In this document: positions 21,600 through 33,641 of the stretch, in pieces | How the letters are laid out: each line of letters begins with the position of its first letter | Position numbering within the stretch: the first letter of the stretch is position 1 | Assembly: GCF_030272615.1 (NCBI RefSeq) | Contig: NC_081406.1 | Location: 264,285,692 to 264,345,691, forward strand | Length of the DNA stretch: 60,000 bases | Source: Cryptomeria japonica | Lineage: Eukaryota > Streptophyta > Pinopsida > Cupressales > Cupressaceae | Direction: 5' to 3' | Made by a program: the position numbers and the translations under genes | Notes under the pieces: generated by a model | The model's input: only the letters and a program-made list of their open reading frames with translations | Databases searched by the model: none | Told to the model about the DNA's origin: nothing

Positions 21600-22424
21600 C
21601 AATGAACTTTTAACATAATACAAAGAATTGTTTCCTCAAATATTCATCAAAATGAAGGGAATCAAAGAAAAGGTTGGAACCATGAAGATACAACTCAAGG
21701 AAGGCACTAAAGCAATCCATAAAAAAAAAAATTGTTTGAACCCCAACATGAAGAAAAGAGTCAAGATAAAACTTTATAAGATGTTGGTAGCCAAAATAAT
21801 TAAACTAGTGGAAGATTCTAAATCAATAAGTCTAATGGTCATTCAAAACAAAAAGACAGGTGACATACGATTGTGTGTGGACTTATGGGAATTGAATAAG
21901 GCTTACCTACATGATCCCTTCCCCACACCCTTTACTAAAGAAATACTTCATTCAATTACAGAAAGAGAAATTTATTCATTCATTGATGGATTCTCTAGCT
22001 ATCATCAGGTATGGATAAAAGAATAATATCAAACTAAGATAACCTTTTCAATAGAATGGGGCTCATTTATGTACACGATTATGCATTTTGGGCTTACAAA
22101 TACTCTAATAGTGTTCAATTGAATGATGGTAAATACATTTAAAGATTTCATTCATGACTTCGTAGAGGTATGTCTAGATAATTGGATTTTTTATGGATTA
22201 GTGAAGGACCATGTGCAAGCACTCAAAGCAATGTTGGAGAAATGCAAAAGCATGCAGATTTCTTTGAATCTAAAGAAATGCATTTTTGCAGTCTTCATTG
22301 GCACATTATTAGGATATATAATTTGTAAAGATGGACTAATGGTGGACCTAATGATGACGTTATCATGAATCTTCCACCCCCCAAGATAGCACCTGACCTC
22401 AAAACATTCCTTGGATATACTGGT
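21600..22424 (+). pseudogene. Element E reverse transcriptase (Ty3, non-chromovirus type), 5' half
   Basis: Open pieces spell IRLCVDLWELNKAYLHDPFP, then YSFIDGFSSYHQVWI with the first catalytic Asp, MHFGLTNTLIVFN and the decayed second box VCLDNWIFYG, where one catalytic Asp is Asn. SLNLKKCIFAV and LLGYIICKDGLMVD follow. HDPFPTPF and the LDNW box are typical of the Ty3 branch without chromodomain (Athila/Tat side); finer placement is not possible by eye. The frame is cut in the connection (LKTFLGYTG) by element D and resumes at 41453 (YHRNFIKGYATIVAPLEKFL). Confidence 0.82.
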
Positions 22425-23542
22425 TGTATACACCTAAAAATGGTCTGAAGATAATTAATTAGATAAGAAATTATTTAATTAACCCCCATTCCCAATTTAA
22501 TTGAATTCATTAGCAATTTGATTAAATCCCTTTCATCTACTTATTAATAAATCTAAGGATTTATTTAATAGGTTCATCTCAATAGTTCCCTTTGACTAAT
22601 TAATCCAAATTAATTAATCATCCCCCCATTTAATTCAATTCTTCTAATCTCCTAATTAATTAAAACAAATCAAATTATGAGTTGTTGAGAATTAAATAGC
22701 CTTTTCCTATTATTTGAATTTTTAAATTCAAATTACTCACATGCCTCCTAACTTCTAACCACCTAACCTAACCCATTCCACCTAACCCTAGGTCTAACTA
22801 ACCCTATCCTATCTTGCACATCCTAACCTCCTATGGTGTGGATATTTTCTTCTTGAAACATATGGCACTTTGGCCATATGTATCCTCTCTTGGACACTTG
22901 CCCTTTTATGAGCAAAGCTCCTTGACACTTGTCACCACGGAGATGCCAAGTGTCCCTTCCTCCAACCTCTTCTCCAAACTCCTCCAATTTCACCCTTGAT
23001 ATCTTCAAACTCAATCTTGACCGTTGATTCCTGCCACCTCACCCCTGGCCTTGGAAATCCTATAAATATCCCCCATTTTGGAGCAATAAGGATCTCATCT
23101 CATTATCAATTTAGGCATTGTTACTATAGGCATATCATTTAAGCATCATTGCTATAGGCAATTGCATTAGCTTAATTTGATCATTTTCTAGCATAATTAT
23201 TGAATCATGTAGCTTAATCAATCTCTTTTCTAGCTTAATTGCATCATCGTCATAGATTAATCATGCTTATCATTAGCTTAATTAGTCTCTTGGATCAATT
23301 TAGCATAATCAATATCATCTTTGCATATCATTACCATTTCAAATCCTCCATCTAGGTGTAGTCAAGTCACTAAGATTGCTTATGCAGATCTGAGAGCAAA
23401 TCCATACTCGCATCTCTTAGGAGGCAATAGGTCGCTTTGTCATGGTTCATCTTTGTTTTCTTATTATTTTCTAACCATGATTGTAATGATCTATTGAGTG
23501 TTTGTGTTGCAGCTATAGGTATCACACTTCACAGGCACTACA
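22425..23542 (+). repeat. Element D 5' LTR (1118 bp)
   Basis: It runs from TGTATACACCTAAAAATGG to ACAGGCACTACA and aligns end to end with 40321-41452. A TATA box TATAAATA lies at 23061-23068 in the context ATCCTATAAATATCCCCC, about 480 bases before the LTR end. The first third is rich in TTAATTAA-like runs. Small frames on either strand at about 22820-23010 recur in the 3' LTR but show no domain. Confidence 0.92.
23061..23068 (+). promoter_or_regulatory. Element D LTR TATA box
   Basis: TATAAATA, conserved in the 3' LTR copy at about 40971-40978 and matched in position and context by the minus-strand solo LTR near 28090-28100. The likely start of element transcription lies a few tens of bases downstream. 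Confidence 0.65.
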
Positions 23543-23545
23543 TTT

Positions 23546-23563
23546 TGGCGCCCACCGTGGGGC
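23546..23563 (+). other. Element D primer binding site, tRNA-Lys type
   Basis: TGGCGCCCACCGTGGGGC, three bases after the LTR end. It is complementary to the CCA-terminated 3' end of a plant tRNA-Lys (CUU) as I know it. This differs from the initiator tRNA-Met sites of the other elements here. Confidence 0.75.
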
Positions 23564-25676
23564 CGAAAATCTCATTTTTGGCCTCTTAGCATCATCAAAT
23601 TTCCAATTTAGCAGGTTTCTGGTCGTGTCTGATTCAGAATTCTGTACGAGTTCCCTTTTTGGCTTGTACAAGTTCCTTTGTATTCTTGTACGAGCAGGGA
23701 GAATTGTCGTACGATCAGGTGAGAATTGTCATACAAAATCCTGCTTCTATGTTTTCAAAACAATTTGTATTTTAGGGTTTTCATGCTTCAATTTGACTAT
23801 TACTAATGCTAACCCTGGTCTGTTTGTGAGTTTTTTGGCAACCTAACTGGTTTTTTCAGGATGATTGTCGAAGATTACGCTTGTCAAAGCTTCATTTCAT
23901 CCAAACATCATGACTACTAATGTATCTATTTTACAGGTTGCCTAGAAGGACTCAACCAAACTTTATGTCTTCTTTAGGTTTTCTAGGCACACTTGTTTTT
24001 GCTAAAGGGAATTAACAAACATGTATTATGTGTTTTGATGATAGGTGAGTATGCTCTCACCTTTCTTAGGTGATCAGAAAGCTAGACTCATCCTTATCTT
24101 TCATTAGTGCATATCTTTAGCAGGCCTGCCCTCCCGAGGAGCCTATAAGGCCAAATCCATTAAGTCGGTGAGAGGGGAATGACCCAAGTGGGAACGACTA
24201 ATGCCAAGTAAACCAACCCACTATAAAATAAACATGATTTGATGAAAATCAAGTCAACGACAATGCTCTAGAATAGCTCTCCTTCGTACCTTCGGGTATA
24301 TCAAACCTTGGTTTTCAAGGTTTTCAAGGCTGGGAGACCTCTTAATTGAGTTTATACCCCGACGCGTCAAACGGATCCCTTACTAGTTCTGATTAAATTA
24401 GAAGTTACCTGATTCACCTCCAAAAGGGGGATAATCTTTGTGCAAGAGAGATAGTAACTCTCCCAAGACACTTGCCATATCGTGCCCCCATTAGCGTTTG
24501 GAGTCGAATAATATGACGTTGAGAATTCATTGCGTGAGACTCAGCGGTCGTATTCTGATTAGCTATTCAGTGTGTACCTAAGTTTGCAAGCAAAGGTTTT
24601 CTCTCTTAGCCAACTTCCTTAGGTAGCGTATTGTGCTTGAGGTCACTTAACATATCACGTGTTTTTTGTGTCTTCATCCCTAAAATAGAACATCAGACAT
24701 CTAAGAAACTGGAAAACAGAAGCAAAACATCAAACTTCATTGATCAAAAATCTATCCAAACAAATTTTTTGTCTCAATTCTTTCCTCTATCGTACGAGCT
24801 TGTTAGTTTGTCGTACGAGGCATCTAGTTTATCATTCGGTCCAATGAGAATTGTCGTACGAGCCAGTTTAGTAGAAAAATTTATGTTATCTTTTGTCGTC
24901 CTGTCCAGTGAGAATTGTCGTACAAGTCAGTTTAGAAGGGAATTTTGTGTCATCATTTGTCGTCTAGTTCTGTGAGAAAGCTCACACGATTTTATGTCTT
25001 CTATCATGCAAACTTTCTAGTTTGTCATATGAGCCTATCTAAATTGTCGTTCGGGGCTGTATAAGGTGTCGTACGAATTTATGTCTCTGTCTGTCTAGAA
25101 CTGTCTTCTTGCATATCTTTTTCAAATATGTCATATTTGCTTGGTCAGTTTACAGTGAGCATAAACACCTGTTATCTGTCATTCTATGTTTGGATTGTCT
25201 CCTTGGTTCGCTTGGTCAAGTTATCATCTGTCAAATCAGACTCTAGAAATAGACACCTCAAGATTTTCAAGTATTCGCATTCAATAAGTTCAAGATCTAA
25301 ACATCTCAAAGTGCATCCTCACCCTCTTTGATAAACTAATCACTCAAAACATAGTTTCTCATCAAGATCTATCATCCTCTATTATGAAACTACATCATTT
25401 TTTCAGGATAAACTTGTCCCACATCGTAGGATATATCATTCCTAGTGGACTTGGTTTTTATAAAAATCATCATCATTGCACTCCAAAGCCGAAGATCGAA
25501 AAACTTGCAAACTTTTAAACACTTGAATCATCTTTTTGTGTCATATCTCTTTATCACATGTACATTGATAGTTGATCACTTATCAAAACAACTTTTGGAC
25601 AATCGAATCCTAGCGCAATATCTAAGACACGTGTATGCCCGTTTTAACCAGGGCTTAGAGACAAAAGATTGTAGAG
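23564..25676 (+). other. Element D 5' leader with repeated TCGTACGA palindromes
   Basis: No gene that I can support. The leader is 2.1 kb long. The perfect palindrome TCGTACGA occurs at 23707, 24790, 24811, 24854 and 25069, with one-mismatch forms at about 23643, 23687 and 24918. Several sit in a longer repeat reading GAGAATTGTCGTACRAG followed by YCAGTTTAG. Short open frames around 24631-24975 cross these repeats and look incidental. Confidence 0.6.
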
Positions 25677-27063
25677 ATGGAAATTGAAACATTGGAAATA
25701 ACTGAAGAGCATAGAACCATGGAACATGGAGATGAAATACAAGTTGAAGAAGAAATAATAGAACAACATGTCAGAGATATCAAAAAAGATCCTCAATTCA
25801 ATAAATTTATGGAGAAAATATTGGAGGGAGACAAAGAAAAATACTTCCTAATGTTAGCAAGAATTGGTGCTACACTCCCCCAAGATTTTAATGTGAACAA
25901 ATTGACACAAAAGAAAAGTGACCCTCCACCTAATAATGAGCAATATGAGGATATTTTTGGTCTCAAAATGAATGACATATCAATTCCTAGTAACACCAGA
26001 ACCAATGAGGAAACTTACATTCCCAAAAGAGATGACGTAGAAATTTTAAATAATGTTCAATCCAATGAAGATACAAGAAGGGGTAGAGATGATACAAGAA
26101 GAGACCAAGATCCTCCTAGAATGCAAAATCATGGTTATGCAAGAACAAATCATGTCGATAATCCTATCACAACTCTCACACAACAAATACAAACACTGCA
26201 AACACAAATTCAAGATATGCAGAGAGGAAATGTTAGAAGATACTCACTTCAAGAAATTTGTCCTTATCCATTCGACAAAAATCTAAACATGATACCATTT
26301 CCTATAGGTTGTGAAACTCCTAGATACGAAAAATATGATGGAAGCACTGACCCTCAAGATCATATACGATAATTTTGCACAATGAGTATGGAGTTTGCAC
26401 ATGAGGATACCTACTTGGTGAGATTAATTCCGAAAAGCTTAACGAGACTAGCTATGGAATGGTTCTCCAAACTTCCACCTGGAATCAGATCATTCTCAGA
26501 ATTGGTGGATAAGTTTGTTTCACAATACTCTTACAACATACAACATGAAGTAACAATGCTAGACCTATGTAATACCAAACAAAAGAGTGGAGAACTTTCA
26601 TGACATTTTTACAGAGATGGAGATGGTTAGCTTCACGATATCCTCGTACAGGGCCAGAGTATGAAAAAATGGACATATTCATCGACAACCTAAATGATCA
26701 AATAAGTTATTATCTAAAAATGCAAGGACATCAAAGTTTTGGAAATATGATTGATAATGGAATCAAAATGGAGGAAGCCATGATAAAGAAAGGTGATTTG
26801 AAAATATACAAAGAAGGAGTTCATCTTCCTAACAACACTAACAACAACCACAATGATAAACCAAAGTTTTGGAATAGAAATTGTAATGTTGTCAATGATG
26901 GGATAGTAAATAACAACAATGTGAAACCAAAACAACTGGTTTTTAATTTATCCAATCACTCAGCAGCGGCTCAACAAAACAACAATCACCAAAAAGCAAC
27001 TATCAAAAATTTTCGAAGGCAATTTACAAACATTGGTGAACCCCTTGGGTCAGCACTAAAGAT
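25677..27063 (+). pseudogene. Element D Gag, 5' part
   Basis: It starts at ATG 25677 (MEIETLEITEEHR) and is open for 231 codons to a TAA at 26370 where CAA is likely ancestral (DHIR-stop-FCTMSM). The sequence CETPRYEKYDGSTDPQDHI is the standard Tat/Ogre Gag start of the capsid fold. It continues as AMEWFSKLPPGIRSFSEL and, after a one-base shift near 26595, TFLQRWRWLASRYPRTG and YYLKMQGHQSFGNM. An Asn-rich region follows, then copia C at 27064. Gag forms the particle. The N-terminal 150 residues are acidic with coiled-coil-like TTLTQQIQTLQTQIQDMQ. Confidence 0.85.
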
Positions 27064-27436
27064 TGTTAAGGAATGTAGATCAGAGATAGAGAATACAATA
27101 GTTTGGTAATATGTAGTGAGGATATACTTTAATAAGATCACTGTAATGAATATGTTTTACCTCTGATGTGTATATATATATAACTCCAACTATTAATCTT
27201 CTATGATAATATCGACAGCTTGCTAGTTTGTGAAACTGCCACGGTTATTGGTTTCAGTTCATAGAAAGTGTCGATGCCTATAAATAAAAGGATGAAGAGT
27301 CATGTCCATGTAGGGGCATGACTTCTACATAGAGTCATGACCCTATGTAGAGTCGTGACCCTACGGGGACATGACCCTTCGTTCAATGTCGTTATATATT
27401 ACTTGCTTCAATCCGAATGAAGCTATATCCTTAACA
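27064..27436 (-). repeat. copia C 3' LTR (373 bp)
   Basis: Plus-strand ends are TGTTAAGGAATG and ATATCCTTAACA, matching 33505-33896. On the minus strand the purine-rich CTAAGAGGGAG at about 27447-27437 abuts it as polypurine tract. A short TA run lies at 27170. A set of CATGACCCTAYGTAGAGT-like repeats lies at 27290-27380. Confidence 0.9.
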
Positions 27437-27556
27437 CTCCCTCTTAGAAAAAGAGGATTGAATTTCATAATTAAGTTTTAAGGAACAACATTATAGATAT
27501 ACACATTCATTTGACATGATCATTCACTCAATAACACTTACTAATGAAATACTTCA

Positions 27557-29015
27557 TGTATGCAGGAAAAGTGGTTCGATGAAACGAATATTACAAATTT
27601 AGGACTAGTCCACACACCAATGGGACTCTTGGTGCAAGTTATGGAGCTGTATGGAATAGCTCAACTTCCCAAGGGATGTTCCATTGTTCTCTATCTCACA
27701 AGACCCCTTAAGCCAATGCCTTTGCTCTCAAATCACTGAGCAAAGTGACTTAGGGATGACAATCATGAGAATGAGGGATGTTTGATCAATCTAACATGAA
27801 TGCAATCCTAATGTGCATGATATTAACAAAAGATGAATTAAACTAGCATGTATATGGTAACAAAATGAAAGGATTAGTAACAAAACTATCCTAGCTATAC
27901 TAGTTTGAGATGATTATTATGTGATAATACAAATGCCTATTTAAGATGCTATGAAGATTATCAAAGAGAGGCCAAATGCTTTTATAAAATGACTAGATAT
28001 GGATTAGATGCATGAAACTTGGATGATGAGTAAAATGTCTATAAGTTTGATACTAAAGACTTGGTTGTGAAATGGAGGAATGAGAGCTCTATTTATAGGA
28101 AGAATGGGGCAATGAAGGGTCAAGATTGGATGATCCTATCAAGGGTCGGGATTGAAAGTTATCAATCCATGTTTACAATTCTCACCAATGAAATGGTGAC
28201 AATTATCAACATAAGACTGCTTGAGAGGAGATGCAAGAAGCATTAAATGCTTGAGAAGACCTCATGGTTACCTTAGAAGGTAAGGGTTAAGGTTAGGTTA
28301 AGATTACCCATTGGATAAAGCTTTTACCCAAACGATAAACTCTTGTGCAAGGGCTAAAGGGATAACCATGGTCAAAGCAATGAATGCTTGATGAGACCCT
28401 AGGGTTAGATGAGGGTTGAGTTAGGCAAAAAATCTCCAACCATGTAAGAAGGTTGAGTTAACCATTAATGGTTATGTGAGAGCCTTAAATGGTTAAGTTG
28501 TTGAGAACATAAAGCCTTTAATGGTTATTAAAGACTTTAAGGGTTTGAGAAGTGACTTCCCTTTGTTTAGGGATGTGACAATATTTAGTAGATGGGTTAG
28601 GCTAATTTAGAAGGGATTAGAAGAATTTAGAAGGGGTTTAGAGAGGCAAGTGGGAGATGTAGGAGAATGCAAGTGGATGGAGGATAATTTTAAATAAATT
28701 GCTTTATTTCAACAAAAATAGATGCAAGTGGGGGATTTAAATAAATTAGATTTATTTATTTGAAGTGAACAATTTAAGTAAATGTAAATTAAATTAAAAA
28801 CAGTAGAAGCGGGATTTAATTAAATAAAGTGATTTTTTTAATTAAATGATATGAAAGGCCTAGGTGAATTTAATTAAATAAATTGAATAACTTATTTACT
28901 CAAATAGATGAATGTAAGTGCTTTAATTAAATTAGATTTAATTTAAATAGAGGAATGAGAATAAAATGAATATTAAATATTCATTTAGGAAAGTGGTCAT
29001 TTTTATACGTCTACA
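27557..29015 (-). repeat. Solo LTR (1459 bp) inside copia C, related to element D LTR; duplication CTTCA
   Basis: Perfect direct repeats CTTCA lie at 27552-27556 and 29016-29020. Plus-strand ends are TGTATGCAGG and ACGTCTACA. On the minus strand it begins TGTAGACGTATAAAAATGACC, like the element D LTR start TGTATACACCTAAAAATGGTC. It then has similar AT-rich TTAATTAAA runs, and near 28100-28085 the box CCTATAAATAGAGC, where D has CCTATAAATATCCC. It is therefore a Tat-type LTR in minus orientation, left after LTR-LTR recombination. It holds no gene. Confidence 0.88.
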
Positions 29016-29020
29016 CTTCA

Positions 29021-29540
29021 TATCTCAAAGAGATATGGATTATCTGATATCCAACACTCTGTGACAACAACTACTTGAAGTCTTATCATATTACAACCTT
29101 GATTCTAGTGACAATTGTAACATTGTCATTATCACAGGTGAAATAATTTTAGTATCATGATATCCGGCACATTCTGGGACAACAAATTAATGTAGTCAAT
29201 CATGATATGATTGTTATCATAATTTTCGACATATTTCGGAACAATCATTTAATGATAACAATTCAATAACTCATCATAGCAAATTTAGTATCAAGATTTC
29301 TGACACATTTTGGGATAGCAACTTAATGTAGTCAATCTTGATAACAAATCAGGCTATTGTGAAAGTCGTCACCTTACAATAGCGATCTTACACTTACATC
29401 ACATGAAAGATCGTCACCTTCCATGACATAACACATACATGCAATATTGCATTCAAGATATTCATGAATATATCAATTACATATGATTAAGATTAATATC
29501 AGAAATTTCCATTATAATTTAGTCATACCAAGTTTACCTC
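29021..29540 (-). other. copia C 3' untranslated region with imperfect repeats
   Basis: No gene. At about 29049, 29159, 29221 and 29297 the plus strand repeats a unit reading GATATCCGGCACATTCTGGG, then ACAACWAMTTAATGTAGTC with many changes. The spacing is irregular (60-110 bp). Confidence 0.5.
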
Positions 29541-31350
29541 TAAATTACTCCACTTTCAACTTTGCAAGAGGTTTGGTGAATATGTTGACACTTTGCTCTT
29601 CAATGTTGATGTAGGTCAATTTGATGACATCTCTGTCTACCATATCTCTTATATAATGGTATGGGATTTCTATATGCTTGGATTGATTATGAAAAACTAG
29701 ATTTGCAAAAGTTTGATGCAGCTTTGATTATCACAGTGAATCATAGTGGGGTTTAGGGGCTTCCCAAATAGTCCAACTAGCAATTTCCTTAACCATACTG
29801 CCTCATGTTCTCCCATGGAGGCAGTCATATATTCGGCTTCAGTGGAACTCTAGCAACTGCTAACTGTTTTCTGCTAAACCAAGATATCACAGTTGATCCA
29901 AGACTAAAGCAACACCCCGTTGTACTTTTATGGTCAATGGAACTTCCTGCCTAGTCGAAATCAGAATACCCTTGGAGTTGTATCTCAACATTTTTATACT
30001 TCAGGCCAAGTCCAATAGTGCCACACAAGTATCTCAGAATATGCTTAGCAGCCATTAGGTGAATCTTCTTAGGTTTGCACATGAAATGACTTAACATATT
30101 GGTAGCGTAACAAATATCAGGGCGAGTGTTTACCAGGTACATAAGAGATCCAATCATTTGTCTATAGTATGTAGGATCTGTAGGTTCTGAATCTGTTGCT
30201 TCACTTTTGAGCTTATGAAGATTTGTTTCCATTGGAATGGATAGAGGCTTACAATCTATCATACCAAATCTGGTCAAAATATCAGTGGTGTATTTTCCTT
30301 GATTTAGGAAAATATAATTCTCTTTTTGCCATACTTCTAGGCCTAGAAAAAAGTGCAGTAGACCTAGATCCTTCATATCGAATTCAACCACAAGATCTTG
30401 TTTGCATTTTTCAATGAGTTGATCTTCTCTTGTTATCAACAAGTCATCAACATAGAGAACAAGTATTAACATATCACCATCTGATATTTTGAAGTATATG
30501 TTAGAGTCTACTTCATTTTTGGAATATCCTAGTTTGGAGAGATAATTGTCTTCCTTCAGTACCATGCCCTGGGATCTTGCTTAAGATTGTAGAGAGATTT
30601 TTTTAGTCTACGCACATAGAGATTTCTATCATGTGTAGCAAAGCCTTTAGGTTGTTATATATATACTTCTTCCTCAATAAAACCATTCAAAAATACGGTC
30701 TTCACGTCCATTTGGTGTATCTTCCACCCTTTGGAAGCTGCAATGGCAATGATGGTTCTTACAGAAGTATATCGGGCAACTAGAGCAAATGTCTCTTCGT
30801 AATAAATTCCAGCCTTTTGAGAGAACCTCCTAGCAACGAATTTGGCTTTGTGTTTTTCAATACTACCATCTGGTGCATATTTGATTTTGAATAACCACTT
30901 TGATGAGACAACTAATTTATCTTTTGGTCTAGGTACAATGTCCTAGACATCATTTTTTAAGATAGATTGGTATTCCTCAATCATTGCATCTTTCCAAGCT
31001 TGACATGTTAAAGCCTCTTCAACATTTGATGGTTCAAATTTTGTAAGTTCGGTCATGAGTGCAACATAGCATGATTGACTTCTTGTTTTCTTATTCTCTT
31101 TGAAGATTTCATCAGGTTCCACATTATTTTATTCAATCATATTTCTTGCCCATAGTGGTCTTTTCTTGTTGTTAGGATTTTCAACATTCTCGAAATTAGG
31201 TGATTGAAGTTCATGATTTTCTATGCTATTCTCCCTCTGATTTTCAATTGTAGGATTTTCATTTGGTTCTGCAGTTAGATCATCTTTTGCACTTAGAGAT
31301 AGTTTATAAGTAGCATCTTCTTCAACTTTGACATCTCTACTGATTTCAAT
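29541..31350 (-). pseudogene. copia C reverse transcriptase and RNase H
   Basis: The open piece 30565-29951 has EDNYLSKLGYSKNEVDSNIY, the catalytic LVLYVDDLLITRED with both Asp, FDMKDLGLLHFFLGLEV, GSLMYLVNTRPDICYATN and the RNase H start LQGYSDFD. Broken upstream frames hold the first RT half (an FATHDRNLYV-like piece and a KSLYNLKQDPRAWY segment near 30600, 31000-30800). Downstream frames carry the RNase H end with VNIFTKPLAKLKVE near 29560. A normal Ty1/copia polymerase, broken by stops and shifts. Confidence 0.85.
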
Positions 31351-32400
31351 AGATCTTCATCCTGGAATATAGACTTTGTATCCTTTAGTGGTTTCACTGT
31401 AGCCAACAAATATGCCTTTCTTTCTGGAGGGTTCTAGTTTGGTTCTCTTTTCTTTAGGAATGTGAATATACACATGGCAACCAATGATTCTTAGATGGCT
31501 TAAATCTGGTTTATTTCCTGAGGCTTCTTTAGGTGTTATATTCTCTAAGATTGAATGAGGGCATCTGTTTTGAATGTACATAGTTGTATTTTAGGCTTCA
31601 GCCCAAAATGAGATATGTAGATTTTGATCATGCATCATGGCTTTAGCAGCTTCGATGATGGTTCTATTTTTTCTTTATGCAACTCCATTTTGTTGAGGAT
31701 TATAAGGTACAGTACACTCCCTCTTAATCCCAACAGAAATGCATAATTCTTTAAAAAATTTAGAGATATATTCACCCCCATTATCTAATCTTGGAGTCTT
31801 TATTTTCTTCCCAGTTTGATTTTCCACTAGGGCCTTAAATTCTTTAAATTTCAATAACACTTCATTTGATTCTTTGAGTTTTATGAAATAGATCCAAGTT
31901 TTCCTAGAGTAATCATCAACAAATATCACGTAATACAAGAATCCCCCTAGTGATGGTAATGACATTGGACCACACAAATCAGTGTGGACAAGTTCTAGTA
32001 CAACTTTTGATTTGTGTTCACTTGAGGGAAAGGACCCTTTTGAGTTCTTCCCTAGAGCACATCCTTTACTAGTTTCAACATGATCAGATTTTAGATTGGG
32101 TAATCCTGTGGTAATTTTTCCTATAGAAGGTAGGGCACTAAATTGAAGATGTCCTAATCTTCTATGCCAAATTTCATTAGAGTTTGATACTTCATGATTT
32201 AGTGCTTGTTTTTTAGTATTACATAATTTGTGTAAACTACCATCTCTAGATCCTATAGGAATAGCATTCTTTATGTTAGAGTTTTTAGGCCAGAGTAGAA
32301 CTTTATCTTCATGGAAGGTGACACGATATCCTTGATCAGCTAGTCCTGAAATAGAGACCAAAATCCTTTTGATACCTGGTACAAAGAGAACATCTTTCAA
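31351..32400 (-). pseudogene. copia C integrase
   Basis: The piece 32400-31675 starts with the protease end (LKDVLFVPGIKRILVSISGL). It contains the zinc region WHRRLGHLQFSALPSI and the core VHTDLCGPMSLPSLGG (first Asp), FVDDYSRKTWIYFIK, RLDNGGEY (second Asp) and VPYNPQQNGVA, which precedes the catalytic Glu across a frame break. The piece 31581-31357 continues with NRCPHSILENITPKE and GCHVYIHIPKEKRTKLEPS, ending at the GIFVGYSETTKGYKVY motif that closes copia integrases. Confidence 0.87.
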
Positions 32401-33406
32401 TTGTAATGTAACTCATGTTCTTAATTAAATTGAGTAGGTCCCAATTCCTTTCACTGGATAGGTAGAATTGTCTCCTATTGTAACTTCTTCAATTGAGTGG
32501 CCTTCAAAGGTTTCAAATTGATCTCTAAAACTTGTTATGTGTCAAGATGCTCCACTGTCGATTATCCACATATGTTTGTTTGATTTTAGTTTGCTTGATA
32601 AGGCTAATAAAAATAGAGGATTCTCTACTTCCTTGACTTTATCTATGGTTGCTTGAGCTTTCTTTCTTTCTGGGCAGAACCTGTGAGTGTGTCCAAATTT
32701 ATCACACTTGTAGCATTGAATCTTGGAGAAGTCTTTGCTTTTGAGATTATTTCCTCTCTTCCGTTTGAACTTCCTTTTCTTCCCTTTGTTGCTTGTGTAG
32801 TGCTTGAATTTATCCCCCTTTGTTTTGACCCAATCCTCTTGTGATTAGTCGAGATTCTTCTTGAGTACAATCATTCTTGAGTTGATCAAATTTTGGTAGT
32901 GTTAGATGAGCACTAATGCCTTGAATAAAGGATTCCCAACTGGATGGTAATCCCTTAAGTGCTATTAGAGAGAGCTCCATATCATCTATATTATTCCCAA
33001 TAGTTGACAATTGGTCTTTTAATTTTGAAATCCTCATGAAATAGGATGTGATTGTTTCTCCTTTGTTCATGTAGATATGCATTAATTGTTGTTTTGAAGT
33101 GAGCAATCCGCTTGCATTATTTATTTCATATGAGTTTTGAATGGTCTTGAACATATCATAAGTTGTAGTTAGTTTTGAGATGGTTGGGAGAATGTGATCT
33201 TTAACAGTATCAATTATGATTTTCTTTGCCTTGTTGTTGTGTCTTTTCCAGGTTGTTTTCTTTGGCTCGTCTTTGAGCATCTTAGTATCTTCTTCTATGT
33301 ATGCATCTAGTTCGAGTTCTTGAAGAATTGTTGTTATTCGAATTCTCCATGAGACGAATTTGGATGTGCCTTCGAGTCTATCCTCCACTCTAACATTGTT
33401 CACCAT
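32401..33406 (-). pseudogene. copia C Gag, zinc knuckle and protease
   Basis: Gag starts at ATG 33406 (MVNNVRVEDRLEGTSKFVSW) and is open for 198 codons with the UBN2-type core (LTSKQQLMHIYMNKGETITS, ALKGLPSSWESFIQGI). After a frame break comes the knuckle CYKCDKFGHTHRFC near 32720-32680. The protease follows near 32580-32540 with MWIIDSGAS, D-S-G intact, and a TGA directly after, where copia proteases have Trp. LTRs of 373-392 bp and a short Gag differ from copia A and B. Confidence 0.85.
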
Positions 33407-33492
33407 GATTTTTTTTCCTTTGATTCTGTGTGCAAGTCTGAATTTTTTTTAGAAAAGAGGTGTCACTATTTTATTATTTCTCTACCAACATG

Positions 33493-33504
33493 GCTCTGAT
33501 ACCA
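33493..33504 (-). other. copia C primer binding site
   Basis: Minus strand TGGTATCAGAGC directly abuts the 5' LTR end CTTAACA: a perfect initiator tRNA-Met site. Confidence 0.93.
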
Positions 33505-33607
33505 TGTTAAGGAATTTAGATCAAAGATAGAGAATACAATAGTCTGGTAATATGTAGTGAGGATAGACTTTAATAAGATCACTGCAATGAATATGTTTTA
33601 CCTCCCA

Positions 33608-33641
<34 letters not shown>

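Noticed and set aside
22740-22810. Telomere-like CCTAACCCTA motifs in element D LTRs
   Set aside because: They are irregular and not tandem copies of the plant CCCTAAA repeat, and they occur at the same place in both LTRs as part of the LTR sequence.
25445-25687. 80-codon frame just before element D Gag
   Set aside because: It has no domain, overlaps the Gag start in another frame and lies in the long leader.
28061-28246. Short plus-strand frame inside the solo LTR of copia C
   Set aside because: It overlaps the minus-strand TATA region of an LTR and shows no protein motif.
33608-33640. (GT)n(AT)n microsatellites here and at about 8215, 17493 and 27170
   Set aside because: They are ordinary slippage-prone runs inside LTRs; noted only because they explain LTR length differences.
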